Below the pieces are notes generated by a model that was not told where the DNA came from, did not search any database, and saw nothing but the letters and a program-made list of their open reading frames with translations. A stretch of 64,000 nt of DNA from assembly GCA_013322215.1 (NCBI GenBank), contig JAAMEZ010000041.1:124001-188000 (forward strand), in the 5' to 3' direction. Position numbers and translations under genes: made by a program. This document shows, piece by piece, positions 6,675 through 16,216 of this stretch. How positions within the stretch are numbered: position 1 is the first letter of the stretch; each line of letters opens with the position of its first letter. The DNA is from Martinezella rhizogenes. GTDB lineage: Bacteria > Pseudomonadota > Alphaproteobacteria > Rhizobiales > Rhizobiaceae.

Positions 6675-9200
6675 TCAGCGATTGAACGCTTTGTCTCTGC
6701 CTCGATCGCGCGGATCATAAACCCGTCGTTCATCGGGCTCGTCGGTAGTATATTCAACCTCAGCGGTCGACGATTGAGCTTCCAAAGGTGACGCGCCAAT
6801 TAAGCCGGCGGTCCGGTTCAACGCCGCAACGAGTGCCTGCTTTTTCTGCCGTACACCAAGTTGTTTGGCGTCCAGATCCTTCTTTACGTCGTACAGGGCC
6901 AAAAACCGCTGATACACTTGACACTCACGCTCGAGAGTTGGCCATTTTCCGGTCAATGCGGTCTCGCGGGCAAGCACAGCTTCCGTTTGCCCACGAGGCC
7001 CAAGGTGTAGCAATGGGGGCGCTTGTTCTTTGCTGGGTGGTGAAAGGACCGGATCACGGCTCACTGTATAGTTGTAGCTAATTGTCGCAACTTGAATTGG
7101 CATGGTAACCCCATCGGGCGTTTCACTTTGGAGACCATGGGTGGCGAGCTGGTGCGCGTAGCCCAGCTGGTTCAACTGGTACCCATTTGAAGCTGTTGCA
7201 CCTTCCGCGGACGCAACAGGGTCCGACAGGGTTGCCCTTTGATCTGCGCGATAGCTCGCATCATCCGGCCATCCGCGCCCGACCAGTCCAGTCCGTCCTC
7301 TTCCTGTCCCTACGTGTTGCCGATGAAGCTCCTTGTATTCGAGGTATGCCGGCATTGGCCTTTCGAGACGACGGCCTTCTTTGGTCGCCCGCAAAGTATC
7401 GTGGACGACCTTAAATCCGAAAATGTGCTCCGATTCGTATTTCCCGGTCTCTGTAGCCAGCCGAGCTCGTTCGTTTTTCCGGCTTGCATAGGTACCAATA
7501 TTATCGGTTCGCGGCCGAGTAGTTTGTTCCGACGGAGAGGGCTCAGCCGCTTGTCCGCAATCTTCGGACAACAGTCCTTGCGCACCGAACTTGCCGCCGT
7601 GAATAGTCGCGTTTACTGCCCGGCGGCCTTTGGTGCCTAATCGCTTAATTTTACTGACGCCATCCAAACGATTACATTTGGCGATGCTTTCCGTTGGATT
7701 TGCATCCGGTCCAGGCGACCCGAAATTTAATGCACGCCTCGTTTCCAATTGTGAGCATGCCGGTGATTGCAGGTGACTCGCCTCTTGTGCTGCCAGATAT
7801 GCGAAGGCGGGCCGGCCTGAATCTGATTGATTACCCAAAGCGCGGTTGGACTTGTTGGCGCCACTCGATTGCGAAGTGGGGCTAAGCGCCTCGGCTTCCG
7901 CAAACGGATCATGTTCATCGGGAATCCAGGCCAACGGATCAAGATCCGCAAGGCGCGCGTTCACCACAAGATTTTGCCATCGCGGTTGGGCAGGCTGCCT
8001 CCACCTTCCATACGCTTGACGTTCCGCATCCCCTAGCGACATTCCCTCGTATAGAAAGACTGGCGAGGATGTCTTTGCAAGTAACGAATTCGAAACCGAA
8101 GAGCTTGCTATGGAAGCCTGGCGCGCATCTAGGATGAGGGCTTCCCATGACGGTCGTTCCGGTTTGCTCCAGTTCTCGTATGCAGCATGCTCGGGTTCCC
8201 CGAGCTTCATTCCATCATAGATAAATGACGCGGAAGAACTCTTCCGCTGGTCGGTCGAGTCCTTCAGGCTGGCCTGTCTTGCATCGGGCCCAAACTCTAA
8301 GTTTTCTTCAAGGGAATTGTGCTCGTCTGTAATCCAAGAAGAATGGTCGAGTTCTGCCATGCGTGCATTAACGACGAGGTCCTCCCACGTGGGCTGAGCG
8401 TCCTCTTGCCATTCTTTGTAGGCTTGCCGTTCCCCCTCACCCAGTGGAATTCCCTCATACTCAAAAGTCGAGGAAGACCCTTCTGAAGCAAAGAGCCAGG
8501 CGGAGCTGTCAATTGCATCAAGGCGCGCCTTAAGTACCAGGTCTTTCCACGTGGGCGGCTCCGCGTTGCCCCAGTTATCATATGCCTCGCGCTCGGGTTC
8601 TCCGAGCCTCATCCCGTCATGGTAAAACGATGTAGAAGAATTCTCGTCCTGGTCGATCGGTTTTTTCCGCTTGCGTTTCGACGCTTCAGACCGAAACTCC
8701 TCGCCTTCTTTGAGGGGATTGTGCTCGTCTGCGATGTCAGCACAAGGATCAGGTTCCGCCATTCGTGCGTTGACAACGAGGTCTTCCCATGTGGGCTGAG
8801 CGTCCTCTTGCCATTCTTTGTAGGCTTGCCGTTCCCCCTCACCCAGCGGAATCCCTTCATATCTGAAGATCAAAGGCGACTCCTCGCCCAAATCGGGGAG
8901 CCAAGCGGAACTGTCGATTGCATCAAGGCGCGCCCTGAGTACCAGATCTTTCCATGTAGGCCGGTTCGATGGACACCAGTTCTCGTATGCTTCACGCTCC
9001 GCGGCGCCAAGCTTCATGCCATCATAGTCAAATGATGCAGATGGATGCTCGCCGCGATCGGTTTGGCCCTCAAGCGAGTCGTCAGCCGGACGGTTCCTGG
9101 GCTCGATTAGATTAAGGACAGGGGTAGCTCCGGCGGGAACTTCGGCAAGCGATGCAGTCGAACCGCTAAGATCGACGTTTGGGTTTCCTGACGGTCTCAT
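6675..9200 (-). CDS. virD5: VirD5, nuclear type IV effector
   Basis: Protein of 841 residues. VirD5 is exported to the plant nucleus, where work on the family links it to kinetochore/spindle effects and to protection of the T-complex from VirF/VBF-driven degradation. Residues about 55-430 hold six tandem modules of the form Y-x-G-(M/I)-x-LG-x-x-E-x-x-AY-x-x-W, then PTW-x-x-LV-x-x-AR. Odd and even modules alternate in sequence type. The C-terminus (YDPRDRGRDKAFNR) fits the Arg-rich export signal. It is the last gene of virD, 111 bases after virD4. Confidence 0.95.
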   Translation of the reverse strand: MRPSGNPNVDLSGSTASLAEVPAGATPVLNLIEPRNRPADDSLEGQTDRGEHPSASFDYDGMKLGAAEREAYENWCPSNRPTWKDLVLRARLDAIDSSAWLPDLGEESPLIFRYEGIPLGEGERQAYKEWQEDAQPTWEDLVVNARMAEPDPCADIADEHNPLKEGEEFRSEASKRKRKKPIDQDENSSTSFYHDGMRLGEPEREAYDNWGNAEPPTWKDLVLKARLDAIDSSAWLFASEGSSSTFEYEGIPLGEGERQAYKEWQEDAQPTWEDLVVNARMAELDHSSWITDEHNSLEENLEFGPDARQASLKDSTDQRKSSSASFIYDGMKLGEPEHAAYENWSKPERPSWEALILDARQASIASSSVSNSLLAKTSSPVFLYEGMSLGDAERQAYGRWRQPAQPRWQNLVVNARLADLDPLAWIPDEHDPFAEAEALSPTSQSSGANKSNRALGNQSDSGRPAFAYLAAQEASHLQSPACSQLETRRALNFGSPGPDANPTESIAKCNRLDGVSKIKRLGTKGRRAVNATIHGGKFGAQGLLSEDCGQAAEPSPSEQTTRPRTDNIGTYASRKNERARLATETGKYESEHIFGFKVVHDTLRATKEGRRLERPMPAYLEYKELHRQHVGTGRGRTGLVGRGWPDDASYRADQRATLSDPVASAEGATASNGYQLNQLGYAHQLATHGLQSETPDGVTMPIQVATISYNYTVSRDPVLSPPSKEQAPPLLHLGPRGQTEAVLARETALTGKWPTLERECQVYQRFLALYDVKKDLDAKQLGVRQKKQALVAALNRTAGLIGASPLEAQSSTAEVEYTTDEPDERRVYDPRDRGRDKAFNR
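8356..8459 (-). repeat. Near-identical DNA repeat inside virD5 (copy 1)
   Basis: This 104-base stretch encodes the GIPLGEGERQAYKEWQEDAQ part of a virD5 module and recurs with only scattered differences at 8758-8861. The high DNA identity suggests recent duplication or conversion between the even-numbered modules. Confidence 0.85.
8758..8861 (-). repeat. Near-identical DNA repeat inside virD5 (copy 2)
   Basis: Partner of 8356-8459. The central 55 or so bases, ending in the run of C and CACCCAG, are identical in the two copies. Confidence 0.85.
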
Positions 9201-9311
9201 GGCGATATCTGCTTAATCGGCAACCTCGGGGTCTAGCTCCGCATTCGATACAACCGGAATATCTGACGACGCCCCGCATCGAATGATTCCAATGTGAAAG
9301 GCAGCTTGAAG

Positions 9312-11318
9312 TCATTTCACCGAGTGCGAGGACGCGGGTCCATATCGTTGCTGAAGCGCAATGATCTGCTCCAGCAGCTGCTGTTGTGCAATCATAGCTG
9401 GAGCCATTTCAGCTGAAACACCGAAATCTGGCACCACGCCACCGGCGTCTTCTTTCACCTCATCGCTTTCAATAAGGCCCTGGGGGACGTCAATTCCAGT
9501 TGGGAGGCTGTCCTGCTCGTCATCCATTTCACTGTTTTGCGGTGTAGCGGCTTCCATATTATTAGGTATCGAATCGATGTCACCTAAGCCCTGCGCCTCC
9601 GTGACGGCGGCATGTTGACTGAGGTCTTGCCCATCCCGATGGACACCTTCCGAAAGCATCAAAGATGCGGGCTCAGGGAGGGCGCCAATTTGGCATTCGA
9701 AAAGGCGCCTCAGCATACGATCGGAATAATATCGCACCTTTCGTAGTTTGAGAGGCGGATGCCCTTTAATAAGGACGATTTCATTGTTATCGTCAAGCAA
9801 GCGCACTTGTTCGGGGCGCAAAAGCGGTGCCCCCTGATCGGAAATCTGGATGTTATGATCGAACATTCGGGCTTGACTGTATGAGGTCGAACGCGCCTTG
9901 AACGTATAGTCGCCGATAGCTTTTGAGATATAGGTCGGTGTTTCGTCGTCGGCCGTGGCCATAAATACTTGCACGCCAGTGTTACTGAGAAAGTTTTGTT
10001 TGCCCGCGTCATCGTAGGTGCCCGTCAAGGCCGAGAGACTCTGAATAATAAACATGAAGCGGCCTTTGTAACCGGCGATGGTTGTAATCGCGGTCTCGAT
10101 TGCCTCAAGCTTCCCCAGGTGTTTAAATTCGTCAAGGAGAAACAAAACTTCATGCCGCTCATCTTTACCTGGCAGTGATCGCTGCAGAATTGACACGACC
10201 TGCTGAAAAAGGAGGCGCATCAATGGCGCCACGACCTCGAGGTCGTTGGGACTGACGCAAAGATAGACGCAGGTCCTCTTCCGACGCAGATCATAGACGG
10301 AAAAATCTGATCGACTTGTCGCTGCTTTAACCAATGGATCAGCCCACAGGTTAAGTCCGCCGTCGCCGAGCACTGATGTATAAGAAGTCAAAATTTTCGT
10401 GTCGTTACCCGCCATATTGTCGAAAATACGCTGAGCCTCTTTATTTCGGCTTTCTTCCGCGAGGTGCGCAAAAAGTTTGTACTTCTCTCCAGGTTGAGCA
10501 AATAAGTCGTAGACCGCACCAATTGTTGGCGTACCGCGCTCAATACAGGTAAGGATGCCCGCAACGAAAAGGTCCCGCGCGCCGTCGATAAAGCCTTCCG
10601 CTCCCTTGCCTTTGGCCGTGATGAGGTTTGCGGCGAGGCGGCGCGTCTCGGTAAACTGCCGCTCGAGCGGTAAAGCTGCAATATCGAGGACGGGATTGTA
10701 ACAATGAGTCCGTCGCTCTGGATCCAGAGGTGAGAACTTGAAAACGGCGTCGCCGCCCGCTTTGCGTGCTCTGGAAGTCAGCTCAAAAAGCTCGCCTTTG
10801 ACGTCGAGGGCTATCACCGAACCCTTGAAGGTTAGGAGCGTCGGAATAACGACGCCAACGCCTTTGCCGGCGCGCGTTGGCGCGACAACAAGACTGTGAG
10901 GCTGTTCGCCATTGGTCAGATAACTGCCGAACCAACGAGGGCCACACGTCTTTCCAAAGATCGGCCCCTTGATACGATTATAGCGCTGCAGGTAACCGGC
11001 GTGCCGCATTTCGCCAAATCCCGCCCAACGAGCCGTGCCATGATGCTCGTGATTGCGAAACGATATGATAAGTTGGCTTAACAGCACAACAATAGACGTC
11101 GAGACGACAATGGCTAAACCGCAATAGAAGACGGGGGTCGCATGACCCATATAGAGCGGGGTCTCGTACCAAAAGGCGAAGACGCTAAACGTCATCATCG
11201 CTTCGCCATTGAAACCATGGCGAAATGTTACATAGAGACTTGCCGCGCAAAAACCGGCTGCCAGCGAACATACGATGCTGACAGCTAAACGCTGGGGCGT
11301 AGTCTTGCTCGAATTCAT
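9312..11318 (-). CDS. virD4: VirD4, type IV coupling protein
   Basis: Inner-membrane ATPase of 668 residues that brings the VirD2-T-strand and effectors to the VirB channel. I start at the ATG giving MNSSKTTPQRLAVSIVCSLA, the usual family N-terminus; the open frame runs 48 codons further upstream. Two N-terminal membrane segments (about 12-32 and 60-85) precede the nucleotide-binding domain. Walker A is APTRAGKGVGVVIPT and Walker B LFLLDEFKHLGKLEAI. The C-terminal tail is acidic. It follows virD3 in the virD unit. Confidence 0.96.
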   Translation of the reverse strand: MNSSKTTPQRLAVSIVCSLAAGFCAASLYVTFRHGFNGEAMMTFSVFAFWYETPLYMGHATPVFYCGLAIVVSTSIVVLLSQLIISFRNHEHHGTARWAGFGEMRHAGYLQRYNRIKGPIFGKTCGPRWFGSYLTNGEQPHSLVVAPTRAGKGVGVVIPTLLTFKGSVIALDVKGELFELTSRARKAGGDAVFKFSPLDPERRTHCYNPVLDIAALPLERQFTETRRLAANLITAKGKGAEGFIDGARDLFVAGILTCIERGTPTIGAVYDLFAQPGEKYKLFAHLAEESRNKEAQRIFDNMAGNDTKILTSYTSVLGDGGLNLWADPLVKAATSRSDFSVYDLRRKRTCVYLCVSPNDLEVVAPLMRLLFQQVVSILQRSLPGKDERHEVLFLLDEFKHLGKLEAIETAITTIAGYKGRFMFIIQSLSALTGTYDDAGKQNFLSNTGVQVFMATADDETPTYISKAIGDYTFKARSTSYSQARMFDHNIQISDQGAPLLRPEQVRLLDDNNEIVLIKGHPPLKLRKVRYYSDRMLRRLFECQIGALPEPASLMLSEGVHRDGQDLSQHAAVTEAQGLGDIDSIPNNMEAATPQNSEMDDEQDSLPTGIDVPQGLIESDEVKEDAGGVVPDFGVSAEMAPAMIAQQQLLEQIIALQQRYGPASSHSVK

Positions 11319-11391
11319 CACTTCACCGAGATTCTTCGATCGATCGCAAATTGGGCTTTTGATTTGGGTGTTGCTGCGAACAACACAGCCT

Positions 11392-13416
11392 TTACCGCCC
11401 GTAACCTTCACGTGAACGCGAATCCAATCCTCTATAAGGGTGTGTCCTGCGATCACGGTCATCCCGTTTCCAAATGTCGTCTATTGCCGAATGTTCTGCC
11501 GCATGACTAGCCAGTTGTCGGTCCGCGCTGGGTCTAGACATCACGTCGCGAACGGGCGTAAACGCGTGAGTTCTACCAAGATTGTCATGCCCCAAAGCAG
11601 GAGCAGGGTCACCAAGCCTGGCAGCGGTGTTTTCGACGTCATTTCGCGCCCTAGAACTGTCAACGGCCGGCTTCACGTAAGTGTTCTCTACCAATTTGTC
11701 ACAAGTCTTTTGTGCCTCGTAGAACCACGATGTAATCGGCTGATTGGCATTGGGAACCAACGGGGTAACCGATCGAGGGCTAACCCGGGGTGCAGAAGAG
11801 TTGCCCAAATCAAACCGCGTATCGGCTTCGGTCGAGATTTTTTGCTTCCCCTTTTCAACAGCAGTTCTTGCGATCCGCTCCGACTCTTCGATATGGGCCA
11901 GATCGGCATCGGTTAGATCGGGGAAATCCTCAAGGCTTGCTTGCGATGTCTTCAGTGAACGTGAACGCTCGCCATTCAGTCTGGTAAGACTCACACTATC
12001 GATCGGCATCTTCTCCGCGCGTTCGACAACGCCTTCTTTCCGGAAGACGTTGTCTGCTCCCGCTCCGCGCAAATCTGGTACTATATTTCGCACTGATAAA
12101 GATCTGTTGGAGTGAGATTCGACTAGTGCGTCGATTTTTGCCAGTTCGGCCTCGGTGAAATCAGGGAAGTCATCGAGCTCCACTCCTGAGGACCTCAGCG
12201 CTTGCGGTGAATGCCCGCCACCGCGACCAAAAGGTACCTCCCAGTTAGTGGGCACCCCGTTCGCCCTGTCGGACACGCCTTCTTTCTGGAAAGCGCCGCC
12301 TGGTCCGCGCTCACGAAAGTCCGGTGCGGCGCACTCCCCGGCCGGGGGCCCCTTGGAGAGAGATTCGAACACCGCATCGACTTTTGCCAGTTCGGCGTCG
12401 GTCAGTTCAGGGGAATCGCGGTTTGTTTGTGATAACTTCTGTGCACGCGGTGAAAGGTCATGATGGGATCCAAGGATTGCGGCGCCAAGGGGACCCCTCC
12501 CCTGTTCGCTCGAGTGGTCACTGCTGACATCGTCGAGAGTTTCAGTGTGTGCGCTATGAGAACTTGCCTCAGCATTCGAATTAGGCGTTGTTACGGTAAC
12601 TGAAAGACTCTGAGCTTCGCGCCCAAGATACCGGCTGTCCGCGGAATCGCCGAACTCCTCCAGCCCTCGGAGCGGTGACGAAATGGTGTTGCCTGAATTC
12701 CTGGTCGTCTCGCTGCCAGTATCCCTCTCGAACCATTCTGCGAGTGGGCCTGAATAGAGAGCGGAAACAGGAGTGCCATCGGGAAACGTCGAACTTTCCT
12801 GCGCAGATTTCTGTGCTCTATCTGCCGATGGCTGAACATTGTACACGCCCTGTTCCGGCGCGCCTTGCCAGTTCGACGAATGCGCGGCCCGGTTCACGGG
12901 AGAAGATGCCGAGATAGTATTGATCTCTATGCCTAAGCCGACTTGCCTCTTTATGGTTAATCCGCTTGCATTGCCGGGATACTCAATTTCGCGCGGTCGC
13001 TTTATGCCCCTTGCACTTAAATCTGGCAACGCACTGGCTTCCCTGTCTTGTTTATCAAGATTTTCCCGTTCAAGCTCACGCAGATACTGCATACCGGTGC
13101 GGAAAGAACCGCTTTTTTTCCGCAAAATTGCGGATAGGTCCGTGCGGGCTTCGGATATTCCTGGCGGGATTACGGGATCCCGCAGACGGGCCGCTCCCAG
13201 TCGTCCGCCACTCGCCGATGTTTCTTGGACGCCGTGCGGCATATCTTCAATTGGCGGTCGCGACAAAGCCGTTGGGACCGAAGTGTCCCGACCGTCTTCT
13301 CCAGCAACGATTGATTGTGCCTGGATGGGGATCCGCGCGGTCCCACGCCCTTCATCATTCGAAGCCACAGGAGCGGGCCACGCATAGTGTCTGGTGAACT
13401 CTTCATTTGCCATCAC
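11392..13416 (-). CDS. virD3: VirD3, function unknown, repeat-containing
   Basis: Protein of 674 residues in the virD operon, 11 bases after virD2 and before virD4. The nopaline-type VirD3 is long, while the octopine one is short. It has been reported as dispensable for virulence on the plants tested. It is hydrophilic, rich in Ser, Arg and Asp, without membrane segments. Three repeats about 75-80 residues apart share a core like DFPDFTEAELAKIDALVES (near 340, 414 and 494). The C-terminus (KRDDRDRRTHPYRGLDSRSR then EGYGR) closely resembles the Arg-rich export signals of VirE2, VirF and VirD5, so it may itself be a secreted substrate; that is my inference. Confidence 0.9.
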   Translation of the reverse strand: MMANEEFTRHYAWPAPVASNDEGRGTARIPIQAQSIVAGEDGRDTSVPTALSRPPIEDMPHGVQETSASGGRLGAARLRDPVIPPGISEARTDLSAILRKKSGSFRTGMQYLRELERENLDKQDREASALPDLSARGIKRPREIEYPGNASGLTIKRQVGLGIEINTISASSPVNRAAHSSNWQGAPEQGVYNVQPSADRAQKSAQESSTFPDGTPVSALYSGPLAEWFERDTGSETTRNSGNTISSPLRGLEEFGDSADSRYLGREAQSLSVTVTTPNSNAEASSHSAHTETLDDVSSDHSSEQGRGPLGAAILGSHHDLSPRAQKLSQTNRDSPELTDAELAKVDAVFESLSKGPPAGECAAPDFRERGPGGAFQKEGVSDRANGVPTNWEVPFGRGGGHSPQALRSSGVELDDFPDFTEAELAKIDALVESHSNRSLSVRNIVPDLRGAGADNVFRKEGVVERAEKMPIDSVSLTRLNGERSRSLKTSQASLEDFPDLTDADLAHIEESERIARTAVEKGKQKISTEADTRFDLGNSSAPRVSPRSVTPLVPNANQPITSWFYEAQKTCDKLVENTYVKPAVDSSRARNDVENTAARLGDPAPALGHDNLGRTHAFTPVRDVMSRPSADRQLASHAAEHSAIDDIWKRDDRDRRTHPYRGLDSRSREGYGR

Positions 13417-13427
13417 TCGGTCCTTCT

Positions 13428-14771
13428 CTATCTCCTATTTCCCCCACGCCCGTCCTTGCTGCGCTCATCTCTCTCGCGTTTGCGTTCACTCGGTTCTCCA
13501 TCATCATCTTCACGCGGACGCTTTGAAGAGACACCTCTCCGTTGCTGGAGGTGGGCTGTAGCAGACAATGAATCGGTTGCGGTGCTGGCCCGCGTCGTGG
13601 CCGTCGGTGGAGATGGCCGAGACGTTCCAGCTTGCCGTACTAAGGGGCCACTACTGCCATCCTGTTCGCCGGCGTTCGCCTGGGGCCCAACCGCGATGCC
13701 TTCCAATGTCACACGTTTTGCTCCACTCGGCCCTCCGTCGTCATCATGAGGACGCTTTGCACGCCGCTGCCGGTCGTGTGTCGTGTGCGTGGCAGCTCCA
13801 GTTGCTGCGCGAGGAATATCGGGAGTGCGGTTTGCGCTCTCCACACGGCCCTCGGCAACACGCGAAGAGCCGCTCCCTATGTCGTCCGCGAGAATGGTTT
13901 CGGAAACGAATGGTTGAGCAAGGCGCTCCGTCTCCAATGCAACCCGCACAAGGACACCGGCTTCGTTGCTGACACCAGCTGGCTCCTGGAGATGAACTTG
14001 CGACTCATTCTGCCGATTGTTGGGCCGAGGCATGTCCTCCGGTCCGCCCGCGGATGCTTCAAATGGGGATGTATCGAAAGGTTGGCTGAATTCTGGATGA
14101 TCTCCTTGCGGCGACGACTGTTCCAAATCCGCGTCTTCGAAACGGATTTGGCGAGCCTGCTCCCGCTCAAGGCGCCGATATTGGGCATAAGTGATCGGCC
14201 GCTCGGTGATGCCACGTTCTGCTCGTCGGCTCGCATCGAGGGCAATGCCATGACGAAGTGAAATCTCGGCCATCTTTATGCGCAGGGCGTCGTAATTCAG
14301 TTGGGGATGGCGCCGAGATATCTTCAGCCAGCCGTGTCCTAAAAGTTCGCGCCGATTGACGACGACATGCAGATGTGGGTGGTCGCGATCGATGTGGAAG
14401 GCCGTAAGATAGTTGTATCGGCCCCCCCCTGCGCCTGACCCAAACATCTCGGCTGCCCACTCCCGGCTCGCCGCATAAGCCGCTACCTGGCTTGTACCCG
14501 CGGGGAAGCTTACAATAATATGGGTGGTCAACTCCTGTTGCCTTTCCTCGTCTGGCTGACTTTCGTCATAAGTTCCAGTCTCTTGAACCCAGCTTCGGGC
14601 AAGTTCGTGGATTTGATCCGGTGGCAGGGGAATATCGAGATGTCGGGCTGAACGCTGCAGCTCCAGCCTGCCCTTCCGGGATAGATACTCCAACTGATTG
14701 ATAATTTGTTGAAGGGTCTTGGTGCCACCTCCCGGCACAATGCGAATGATAACTTGAGCTCGATCGGGCAT
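13428..14771 (-). CDS. virD2: VirD2, T-DNA border relaxase and pilot protein
   Basis: Protein of 447 residues. It nicks the T-DNA borders, stays covalently attached to the T-strand 5' end through Tyr29 (visible in NQLEYL), and pilots it into the plant nucleus. The metal-binding His cluster HIDRDHPHLHVVVN is present. The C-terminal tail has the bipartite nuclear signal KRPREDDDGEPSERKRERD at about 417-435 and the omega motif DGRGG close to the end. A second, imperfect copy of the nuclear-signal motif, KRPHDDDGGPSGAKR, occurs at about 339-353. The Arg-rich terminus also acts in VirD4 recognition. It follows virD1 after 33 bases. Confidence 0.97.
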   Translation of the reverse strand: MPDRAQVIIRIVPGGGTKTLQQIINQLEYLSRKGRLELQRSARHLDIPLPPDQIHELARSWVQETGTYDESQPDEERQQELTTHIIVSFPAGTSQVAAYAASREWAAEMFGSGAGGGRYNYLTAFHIDRDHPHLHVVVNRRELLGHGWLKISRRHPQLNYDALRIKMAEISLRHGIALDASRRAERGITERPITYAQYRRLEREQARQIRFEDADLEQSSPQGDHPEFSQPFDTSPFEASAGGPEDMPRPNNRQNESQVHLQEPAGVSNEAGVLVRVALETERLAQPFVSETILADDIGSGSSRVAEGRVESANRTPDIPRAATGAATHTTHDRQRRAKRPHDDDGGPSGAKRVTLEGIAVGPQANAGEQDGSSGPLVRQAGTSRPSPPTATTRASTATDSLSATAHLQQRRGVSSKRPREDDDGEPSERKRERDERSKDGRGGNRR

Positions 14772-14804
14772 CGAATATGTTCCCCGCCAAGTGCTACGTC
14801 AGTG

Positions 14805-15248
14805 CTACAAGGCGTCTTTCAGCAGCGAGCAACCGTCGATCCGCCGCCGTGATACGGACAAAATGGAACGGAGCAAGCCGTCGAGGTCAGCGAAAGATTT
14901 ACCGAAGGCGATACGTTCAGCTCGCAAAGCCTCCAAATCCATTGTCGGATTTTCGGCATAGGCAGATAGCAGCGCGGCAATGTTGCTTGAGAGTGTTCCT
15001 ATGGATTGTAGTATGGCCTCCATCCTATGACGAGTCTCTGCGTCGATTTCAAGAAAGCCACCAATGCGGCGCACCGCAACCCGTATGGCCATGCTGTCGG
15101 AGAGGCCCAGCAAGCGTGCCTGATGAGAAAAACTCTCATATTCGGCCGATCTTAATCGGGTACTGACGACCTTGAAGCCTTCAACCTTCACGCATTCGCG
15201 CTGGTTGACGGCAATGTCACTTGAGGTGGGCCTACTGCCTTGCGACAT
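14805..15248 (-). CDS. virD1: VirD1, accessory protein of the T-DNA relaxosome
   Basis: Protein of 147 residues starting [20 protein letters not shown], the family's normal length; the frame is open 35 codons further upstream but that part is not conserved. VirD1 is needed with VirD2 to cut double-stranded T-DNA borders, probably by opening the border DNA. A ribbon-helix-helix-like N-terminal region is expected from family knowledge. It is the first gene of the virD unit. Confidence 0.95.
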
Positions 15249-15378
15249 AGCTTCCTCCATAGAAGACGGAAAGATCTGAACTTGCCCCGCCGTAGCATTT
15301 CCTCGTCGTGGCAGATGGGAATCTAGCCATATACAAAACGAAATCAAGAACACATAAGGGATATTTATTTTTATATTA

Positions 15379-15416
15379 TTACAATTGAAATTATTTTACA
15401 ATAAAATTGAAATATA
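15379..15416. promoter_or_regulatory. virC/virD control region with vir boxes and Ros site
   Basis: Between the divergent virD1 and virC1 genes lie TACAATTGAAAT (15380-15391, 12 of 12 to the VirG consensus) and TAAAATTGAAAT (15402-15413, 11 of 12). On the minus strand the stretch reads TATATTTCAATTTTATTGTA, which matches the operator of the chromosomal zinc-finger repressor Ros known at virC/virD. VirG activation and Ros repression would therefore act on the same bases. The surrounding 15350-15470 is very AT-rich. Confidence 0.8.
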
Positions 15417-15518
15417 AAATCAGGTAATTACTACATTACTCATGAATGATCGCAAAATCATACACACAAATAAAAGTACAGACGCACTTCCGCTTCACAA
15501 AATCGACAGGATAAGGAC

Positions 15519-16214
15519 ATGAAACTTCTGACATTTTGCTCCTTCAAGGGAGGAGCCGGCAAAACCACGGCACTCATGGGTCTTTGCGCCGCCTTTGCAA
15601 GTGACGGCAAACGATTGGCTCTCTTCGACGCTGATGAAAACCGACCACTAACGCGATGGAAAGAAAACGCCCTTCGCAGCAATACCTGGGGCTCCTTCTG
15701 CGAAGTCTACGCCGCCGAGGAAATGGCACTCCTTGAGGCGGCCTATGAGGACGCCGAACTCCAGGGATTTGATTATGCGCTGGCCGATACGCATGGTGGT
15801 TCGAGCGAACTCAACAACACGATCATTGCCAGCTCAAACCTGCTTCTGATCCCGACCATGTTAACTCCGCTCGATATCGATGAAGCATTGTCGACCTACC
15901 GCTATGTCATTGAACTGCTGCTGAGCGAGAACTTGGCAATTCCGACAGCCGTATTGCGCCAACGCGTGCCGGTTGGTCGATTGACCACATCGCAGCGCGC
16001 GATGTCGGACATGCTCGCAAGCCTTCCAGTTGTACAGTCTCCCATGCACGAGAGAGACGCATTTGCCGCGATGAAGGAACGTGGCATGTTGCATCTCACA
16101 TTGCTGAATATGAGAACCGATCCGACAATGCGCCTCCTCGAACGGAATCTCAGAATCGCCATGGAGGAACTCGTCACTATCTCCAAATTGGTTAGCGAAG
16201 CCTTGGAGGGGTGA
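15519..16214 (+). CDS. virC1: VirC1, ParA-like ATPase enhancing T-DNA processing
   Basis: Protein of 231 residues. It has the deviant Walker A of the ParA/MinD family, [16 protein letters not shown], near the start, and the family Asp motif [12 protein letters not shown]. VirC1 binds the overdrive sequence next to T-DNA right borders with VirC2, gathers the relaxosome at the cell poles and raises T-strand copy number. It is the first gene of virC and is followed two bases after its stop by the virC2 ATG. Confidence 0.96.
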
Positions 16215-16216
16215 AG

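Noticed and set aside
12839..13387. 182-codon plus-strand frame
   Set aside because: It is antisense to virD3 and has no family signature or ribosome site.
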